A stretch of DNA of 9,427 nt from Anaerolineales bacterium (lineage in GTDB: Bacteria > Chloroflexota > Anaerolineae > 4572-78 > NAK82): the NCBI GenBank assembly GCA_024643945.1, contig JAHELX010000209.1, positions 1-9,427 on the forward strand, in the 5' to 3' direction. Position numbers and translations under genes: made by a program. Positions 5,855-9,427 of the stretch are shown here, piece after piece. The notes under the pieces are model-generated. The model did no database searches, had not been told where the DNA came from, and saw nothing but the letters and a program-made list of their open reading frames with translations. The first letter of the stretch is position 1; the number at the start of each line of letters is the position of its first letter.

Positions 5855-7103
5855 AGGCTTCTAACATCGCTGAGAAGTAGTCGGCTAACGGGAACGACAG
5901 CCCAAACTTGGACAAAGTCTCGGGCGAGATGTCCTGGTAAAGGCGATTGAAAGCCTCCGGCGGCGCTACATCTTGGACAAACTTGCCGTCAATGCCAGGA
6001 TACCAATTGTAGCGTTCAATGATGACCTTACCCTGGACCTCAGGACTGGTGACGTATTGCACAAATTGCTTGGCCTGCTCAGGGTGAGGTGCATTGGCCG
6101 GGATGACAAAGTACATCGGCTGACCAGGCATACCGGGCTCGAGGACTACCAGCTTCAAATTCGGGTCGAGTTTACCCTCTTGCATGAAGGTGTAGAACAT
6201 ATCAACCCAAACAGGTCCCATGGCAATCTCGCCTCGATTGAGGGCGTCGAGAGTGCCCACATTACCGGCGGTGATGGTGACGTTTTCATTGAACGGCTTC
6301 ATGGCCTCCAAAGCCGGTTGCCAGGTATCCACTTCTGCCTGATCAAAAGGCCCGGTGACGGCATACTCATTGTATTTGCCGGTCTTCCAGTAGATCCAGC
6401 CCACCGTGAAGGCGACGCCCGACATGCCGCCTTTAATGCCGTTGTAGCCAAACATGCCGGGGTGCTCTTGAACCCAGGTGACCAATTCGTCATAGCTCTT
6501 GGGAGGGTCTGTGACGACAGCCGGGTTGTAGGCAATGGCGGTCTGGCTGTGGAACATAGGCATCACGTAGCCGTCGACATCGGCGCCCAGTGCATTCTTG
6601 GCGTCGGCCGCAGTGACGTAGTCGAAGGTTTCCAGGTCTGGTGCATATTTGAGCAAAAGCCCCGGCTCTTGCATAGCCCACGTCATAAACGCCTGGTGGA
6701 CCATCGCCACGTCAACGTCACCCGTTTCTTTGCCAGCTTCCTTGTCAGCCATCAGCTTCTCGAAGATTAACCGAGAGCCAGCATCACCCGGGCCGGTGTG
6801 GATGCTGCGTAGATTGACATTCGGATCCACTTTTTTGAACTCGGCGGCGAGAAGATTTTGGGCCAGAGCCAGCATGTTTACGTCACCGGCCGTCATATAA
6901 ACTAGCTCTACCTCTTCAGACGGCACCTCGACCACCTTCTCAACTTCCTTGGTGACGACCCTCTCAACCTCGACGGTTTCTTTAACCACTACCGTCTCGA
7001 CAACCGTCTCCGGTGTAGCTGGCGCACCACACTGAGCTGCCAGCATGCTCAAAATCACGACCGTCGCCAGGAGCGAAAATACGATACGCTTGTAGTCTCT
7101 CAT
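5823..7103 (-). CDS. Solute-binding lipoprotein A of an ABC importer (family 1-like)
   Basis: A 426-residue exported binding protein. The start is ATG 7103 (MRDYKRIVFSLL), with AAGGAGAT about 8 nt upstream. A TTG at 7142 would only prepend leader sequence containing the Shine-Dalgarno. Residues 1-24 are the signal peptide, with MLAAQ before Cys25, the predicted lipid anchor. A Val/Glu/Lys linker (about 30-66) follows, then a binding fold beginning VELVYMTAGDVNMLALAQ. The sequence PVWVDMFYTFMQEGKL and the ending FPLADYFSAMLEAYERW fit family 1-type extracellular solute-binding proteins. Signal peptide and linker closely match lipoprotein B (36 of 38 nt identical in one linker stretch, 6966-7003 versus 2566-2603), but the mature domains are very different, so the two probably bind different ligands. 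It is first in operon A, and its 3' end overlaps permease A1. Substrate unknown. Confidence 0.93.
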   Translation of the reverse strand: MRDYKRIVFSLLATVVILSMLAAQCGAPATPETVVETVVVKETVEVERVVTKEVEKVVEVPSEEVELVYMTAGDVNMLALAQNLLAAEFKKVDPNVNLRSIHTGPGDAGSRLIFEKLMADKEAGKETGDVDVAMVHQAFMTWAMQEPGLLLKYAPDLETFDYVTAADAKNALGADVDGYVMPMFHSQTAIAYNPAVVTDPPKSYDELVTWVQEHPGMFGYNGIKGGMSGVAFTVGWIYWKTGKYNEYAVTGPFDQAEVDTWQPALEAMKPFNENVTITAGNVGTLDALNRGEIAMGPVWVDMFYTFMQEGKLDPNLKLVVLEPGMPGQPMYFVIPANAPHPEQAKQFVQYVTSPEVQGKVIIERYNWYPGIDGKFVQDVAPPEAFNRLYQDISPETLSKFGLSFPLADYFSAMLEAYERWVIGGGS

Positions 7104-7132
7104 CGAGGAATCTCCTTTCTTCCTGCCTATAC

Positions 7133-7149
7133 CCTCTCTCAAAGAAAAG
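7133..7149 (-). promoter_or_regulatory. Leader hairpin before the lipoprotein A Shine-Dalgarno
   Basis: On the minus strand CTTTTC and GAGAGG pair (four Watson-Crick, two G.U) around the 5-nt loop TTTGA, 29 nt before the start codon. It matches the 7-bp hairpin at 2729-2747 in position and loop size. The differing bases convert C-G or U-A pairs into U.G pairs, so pairing survives. Confidence 0.5.
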
Positions 7150-7174
7150 CATTACCCGATTTGCCTCAGCAGAT

Positions 7175-7192
7175 GATTAAAGCTGCTTAATC
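7175..7192. promoter_or_regulatory. 18-bp palindrome in leader A (possible operator)
   Basis: Perfect inverted arms GATTAA and TTAATC surround AGCTGC, with further partial symmetry (AAAGC/GCTT). It is positioned like a repressor site downstream of the candidate promoter of operon A, and also overlaps the end of the tiny GTG frame. In leader B the corresponding stretch (GATCAA...TCAATC) has lost most of the symmetry, so a site here may be specific to operon A. The binding protein is unknown. Confidence 0.4.
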
Positions 7193-7226
7193 AAAACAGG
7201 CGCTTTCACCACCTCCTTTCCGTTCG

Positions 7227-7253
7227 TCTATATCCTGCCACGACGAGCGTCAA
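7227..7253 (-). promoter_or_regulatory. Weak candidate promoter for operon A
   Basis: Minus strand TTGACG (7253-7248; 5 of 6 to the -35 consensus), a short 15-nt spacer, then TATAGA (7232-7227; 4 of 6). Transcription would begin just before AAAGGAGGTG, giving the leader described above. The spacer is below the usual 16-18, so this is tentative. The rest of the rpiR-operon A gap (to 7339) has no clear terminator. Confidence 0.3.
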
Positions 7254-7339
7254 GCGCATCAGAAGCCGGCTCTTCAATGCAGCACTCCGCGCCGAGGCTC
7301 TTTAGTGAAGCCGATGCGATTAGGTTTGAAACGCCAGAA

Positions 7340-8167
7340 TTATAAAGATTCAGGTTCCCGCTGGTGCAAGAGGTAACACGTACAAAGCACGTCAACGACA
7401 GCCAGCTGAACCACACGCGACGGCCCAGACTCGCTGAACAAAGGCGTTTCTGCTGCGCCGGTAAGCAACACCACGTCGGCCACTTTGGCTGCCGGCGACG
7501 TAGGGTAATTGGTAACAGCTACGGTTTTGGCTCGCCGCCCCTGCGCCACCCTCATGGCCCGAACTACGTCCTGGTTGTTGCCCGAATAAGAAATGCCAAT
7601 AGCCACATCCTGTTCGGTCGCCATGCCGGCCAGTAACGTCTGCGTGTGAGGGTCAGTGCAAGCTATACAACGCAGCCCTGCCCGGAGCATCTTTTGACAT
7701 GCCACCTGGGCAATACCACCTGAGCCGCCACAGCCGAGGATATAAACCTGATGCGCGTGCGCCAGGAAGTCGACGGCCATTTCCACATAGTCGGGGCTCA
7801 AGATAGCCAGGGTGTCATTCAGAGCTTGGATGGAGATCTGAAACGTCTTGCGCACCACGGCAGCGACGTCGTCTTGGGGCTCAATCACTTCATAGGTATC
7901 TCGAAAGGGCGTCCCCAGGTCACGCGCCAGCAAAATCTTGAATTCCTGGTAACCGTGATAATCAAGGCGCTGACAGAAGCGGACAATGGTGGACTCACTA
8001 ACTTCCAGTGTTTGAGCCAGGCCTGTCACCGAAGAATGTATGACTTCGTCGCCGTGATCCAAAACGTAATCGGCAACCTTACGTTCGCTAGGGGGAAGTG
8101 CGTCGTAAACGCCACGAATGCGGATAAAAGGGATGGGTAACCCAAACGTGGCCAATGGGGGGGACAT
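7340..8167 (-). CDS. RpiR-family transcriptional regulator (HTH plus SIS domain)
   Basis: A 275-residue regulator. The N-terminal HTH_6 domain contains YDALPPSERKVADYVL, then the recognition region VTGLAQTLEVSESTIVRFCQ (47-66), then GYQEFKILLARDL. The C-terminal SIS domain (about 125-265) shows VYILGCGGSGGIA and GISYSGNNQDVV, the loops that hold phosphosugars in this fold. RpiR proteins act as repressors or activators of sugar uptake and catabolism genes, commonly those next to them, so operon A directly downstream (236-nt gap, same strand) is the natural target. I use the ATG at 8167; an in-frame TTG at 8182 is the other option. Neither has a good Shine-Dalgarno, and GGATGGGGG lies 10-18 nt before the TTG. 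A run of seven C falls in codons 2-4 of the ATG version. The ligand is not predictable. Confidence 0.93.
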   Translation of the reverse strand: MSPPLATFGLPIPFIRIRGVYDALPPSERKVADYVLDHGDEVIHSSVTGLAQTLEVSESTIVRFCQRLDYHGYQEFKILLARDLGTPFRDTYEVIEPQDDVAAVVRKTFQISIQALNDTLAILSPDYVEMAVDFLAHAHQVYILGCGGSGGIAQVACQKMLRAGLRCIACTDPHTQTLLAGMATEQDVAIGISYSGNNQDVVRAMRVAQGRRAKTVAVTNYPTSPAAKVADVVLLTGAAETPLFSESGPSRVVQLAVVDVLCTCYLLHQREPESL

Positions 8168-8224
8168 CTCAGTTTGACCCAAGTCTTCAAACCCCCATCC
8201 TGTTCGGTGAGAAGGATATTTATG

Positions 8225-8238
8225 GGAAATAATTTGCC
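8225..8238. promoter_or_regulatory. Palindromic operator-like box 2 upstream of rpiR
   Basis: GGAAATAATTTGCC, with the symmetric core AAATAATTT (8227-8235), recurs as GAAAATAATTTCC at 8258-8270. Core-to-core distance is exactly 33 bp, about three helical turns, so two dimers could sit on the same face of the DNA. Autoregulation by the RpiR protein is the simplest reading. Confidence 0.5.
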
Positions 8239-8257
8239 AGACTTAGTACGCAGAGAT

Positions 8258-8270
8258 GAAAATAATTTCC
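8258..8270. promoter_or_regulatory. Palindromic operator-like box 1 at the rpiR transcription start
   Basis: GAAAATAATTTCC, core AAATAATTT (8260-8268). It begins directly downstream of the -10 element (8283-8278) and covers the expected start of transcription, a classic repressor position. AT-rich palindromes are common for RpiR-family operators. I did not see the core upstream of either lipoprotein gene, so direct control of the importers through this same box is not shown. Confidence 0.5.
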
Positions 8271-8277
8271 TATCTCT

Positions 8278-8306
8278 TTTATATCATAAATTTAGCTCTT
8301 TGTCAA
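8278..8306 (-). promoter_or_regulatory. Near-consensus sigma-70 promoter for rpiR
   Basis: Minus strand TTGACA (8306-8301, perfect -35), a 17-nt spacer, then TATAAA (8283-8278, 5 of 6). It lies in an AT-rich gap between glgA and rpiR, in an otherwise GC-rich window. The expected start is about 8271, leaving an untranslated leader of about 100 nt. A promoter this strong without repression would be costly for a regulator, which fits the palindromic boxes over and after the start site. Confidence 0.8.
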
Positions 8307-8357
8307 CGTTTAGCAATGCCAACACAAGATCATTGGATGAGGCTGCATCCCGGCTCT

Positions 8358-9427
8358 TCAACTCTGCACGGCTTGCTCATACAATGGCAGGTAGCCTTGT
8401 TCCAGCACTTCGTCCCAGGTATATCGCTCGTGGATGGTCTGGACCGCTTGCTGGATGATGCGCCGGTGCTCCTCGGGCCTCTGGCGGAAGGTAGCGACAG
8501 CCCGGCGCAACGTCTCGGACAGCGCCTGGGCGGTGTGGGGATAGTAGCCATAGCCGGTGACGCCGTCTTGCACCTTCACCAGCCCCCCTACAAAATGGAC
8601 GACTGGCACGCTGCCCATCAACTGCGCCATGTAGTCGGTGAGGCCACAGGGCTCAAATTCGGCCGGGTTGACGAAGAAATCACCGGCGGCGTAGATGCGA
8701 TTGGCCAGGGCTGGGCTATAACCCAAGGCCACGGCAATCCGACCCTGGAAACGTGAGTCCAGGGCCAATTGTTTCAATTCCTCCTCATAGCGCCGATCAC
8801 CAGTGCCGAGGACCAGAAACAGCAAGTCGCGATCGCTCCGCCCCGCCCCATCCGCAGCTCGCTTTTGGGCATGGCTCCCCTTCCTCAATGGAGACCCGTC
8901 CCCAAGGGGGACCTGTGGGCGAGGTGGGGAATAGGACTTTCCGCCAAGTGACTGGGAGACTGCATCGATGAAACGATCTATCCCCTTCTGGAGGGTAAGG
9001 CGGGCGATCATCGTGATCAGTGGCCGACCGGGCGCATCATCCAGATGGCCGAAAATCTGAAGGCCGGGGGTCTGACGCTGATTGATCTCGGCGATCAACG
9101 CCCGGCGACATTCTGCCTTGCCGGCCAGATCGCCAGCGGCTGGATCGTAAGCGGCGGCGATGCCCATTTTGGCCGGGTCGGTGGGGTCATACTCTGCGGG
9201 GTCAATGCCGTTGGTGACGCCGATGAGTTGTATACCACGCTGGCGGAAAGCCGTGCCCAAGCCCCCCGTTCGCTCATCCTCTGAGGGAACCTCCATAATT
9301 TCGCGTGCATAGTTTTCGCTGACGGCGTTGATGAAGCCGGCATAAGTCCCGCCAATGATGAAGGGATATACGCCTCCGTGATGCATGCCCTCGCTGATAA
9401 CTCCCCATGGAAGTTCGGTGATAGCCT
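8358..9427 (-). CDS. glgA: Glycogen synthase, GT5 family (C-terminal part, cut by window end)
   Basis: At least 355 codons are open from the window edge to the TGA at 8358; the start is beyond 9427. The enzyme would transfer glucose from ADP- or UDP-glucose to a growing alpha-1,4-glucan. Visible signatures in order are ELPWGVISEGMHHGG at the edge, FINAVSENYAREI, VTNGIDPAEYDP, PLITMIARLTLQKGIDRFIDAV, LLFLVLGTGDRRYEEEL, IAVALGYSPALANRIYAAGD and FFVNPAEFEPCGLTDYMAQ, followed by HFVGGL. The glutamate of FEPCGL and the ARL..QKG segment belong to the donor-binding GT-B C-terminal domain. Between FIDAV and LLFLVLG there are about 43 residues where the family normally has about a dozen. The extra part is rich in Gly, Ser, Pro, Lys and Arg and contains a DNA palindrome. 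Related glucan synthases are possible, but GT5 is clear. Confidence 0.88.
   Translation of the reverse strand, partial: AITELPWGVISEGMHHGGVYPFIIGGTYAGFINAVSENYAREIMEVPSEDERTGGLGTAFRQRGIQLIGVTNGIDPAEYDPTDPAKMGIAAAYDPAAGDLAGKAECRRALIAEINQRQTPGLQIFGHLDDAPGRPLITMIARLTLQKGIDRFIDAVSQSLGGKSYSPPRPQVPLGDGSPLRKGSHAQKRAADGAGRSDRDLLFLVLGTGDRRYEEELKQLALDSRFQGRIAVALGYSPALANRIYAAGDFFVNPAEFEPCGLTDYMAQLMGSVPVVHFVGGLVKVQDGVTGYGYYPHTAQALSETLRRAVATFRQRPEEHRRIIQQAVQTIHERYTWDEVLEQGYLPLYEQAVQS
8840..8950 (-). repeat. Possible in-frame palindromic insertion inside glgA
   Basis: This segment encodes the unusual Gly/Pro/Arg-rich stretch of the glycogen synthase. It contains a perfect short hairpin, gtcccc (8898-8903) and ggggac (8907-8912) around a 3-nt loop, plus several runs of G or C. 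Its ggagaccc (8890-8897) recurs in the hairpin arm between lipoprotein B and permease B1 (1326-1333), hinting at one repeat family. The frame stays open across it. Insertion boundaries are estimates from the protein and no target duplication was seen. Confidence 0.35.

Larger units (their letters stand above)
7104..7220 (-). promoter_or_regulatory. Conserved 5' leader of lipoprotein A, paralogous to the leader of lipoprotein B
   Basis: Same arrangement as the leader at 2704-2818: AAAGGAGGTG about 109 nt upstream of the start, an AT-rich middle, a hairpin with a 5-nt loop (7133-7149), GGGTAT, then AAAGGAGAT before ATG. A short frame GTG AAA GCG CCT GTT TTG ATT AAG CAG CTT TAA (7209-7177) starts 2 nt after GGAGG. 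Spacing that short is poor for initiation, so the frame may not be translated. Conservation between the two leaders is seen directly; whether it acts as RNA or as DNA is unresolved. Confidence 0.6.

Noticed and set aside
8340..8360. Short inverted repeat GGATG/CATCC just after the glgA stop, as a terminator
   Set aside because: The stem is only 5 bp and no T-run follows, so it is too weak to call.
1..9427. CRISPR array, tRNA, rRNA, transposase or phage genes
   Set aside because: No regularly spaced repeats, RNA-gene signatures or mobile-element proteins were seen on either strand.

Overview
The window reads as part of a Chloroflexota-type (Anaerolineae or Caldilineae-like) chromosome. The best clue is the pair of solute-binding lipoproteins. 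In both, the lipidated cysteine is followed by an 'APATPE' stretch and a long Val/Glu/Lys linker (VVETVVVKETVEV and similar), which is characteristic of lipoproteins in that phylum. This assignment is an inference; no rRNA or marker gene is present. Every gene lies on the minus strand, so transcription runs from high to low coordinates.

In transcription order: (1) 9427-8358 is the 3' part of a GT5 glycogen synthase, cut by the window edge, with an extra segment inside the catalytic region. (2) 8357-8168 is an AT-rich gap with a near-consensus sigma-70 promoter and two matching palindromic boxes 33 bp apart. They precede an RpiR-family (HTH plus SIS) regulator at 8167-7340. (3) 7339-7104 is a regulatory gap, followed by a tightly packed ABC importer operon: lipoprotein A, permease A1, permease A2 and a TOBE-type ATPase (7103-2965). 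(4) 2964-2704 is a second regulatory gap, followed by lipoprotein B, an intergenic hairpin, permease B1 and permease B2 (2703-1, the last cut by the window start).

The genes make a regulator plus two complete sets of binding protein and permease pair from the FbpABC/PotABCD-like type of importer. Only one ATPase is visible, placed between the sets, and it may power both. RpiR proteins usually sense phosphosugars through their SIS domain, so a sugar-derived or phosphorylated substrate is possible. The binding proteins do not reveal the substrate, and their mature domains are clearly diverged from each other.

The most notable non-coding signal is that the two lipoprotein genes carry related 5' leaders of about 110 nt. 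Each has a strong GGAGGTG followed by a tiny GTG-initiated reading frame, a hairpin with a 5-nt loop kept by pairing-compatible substitutions, and then the true Shine-Dalgarno. The similarity continues into the signal peptide and linker codons but fades in the mature domains.
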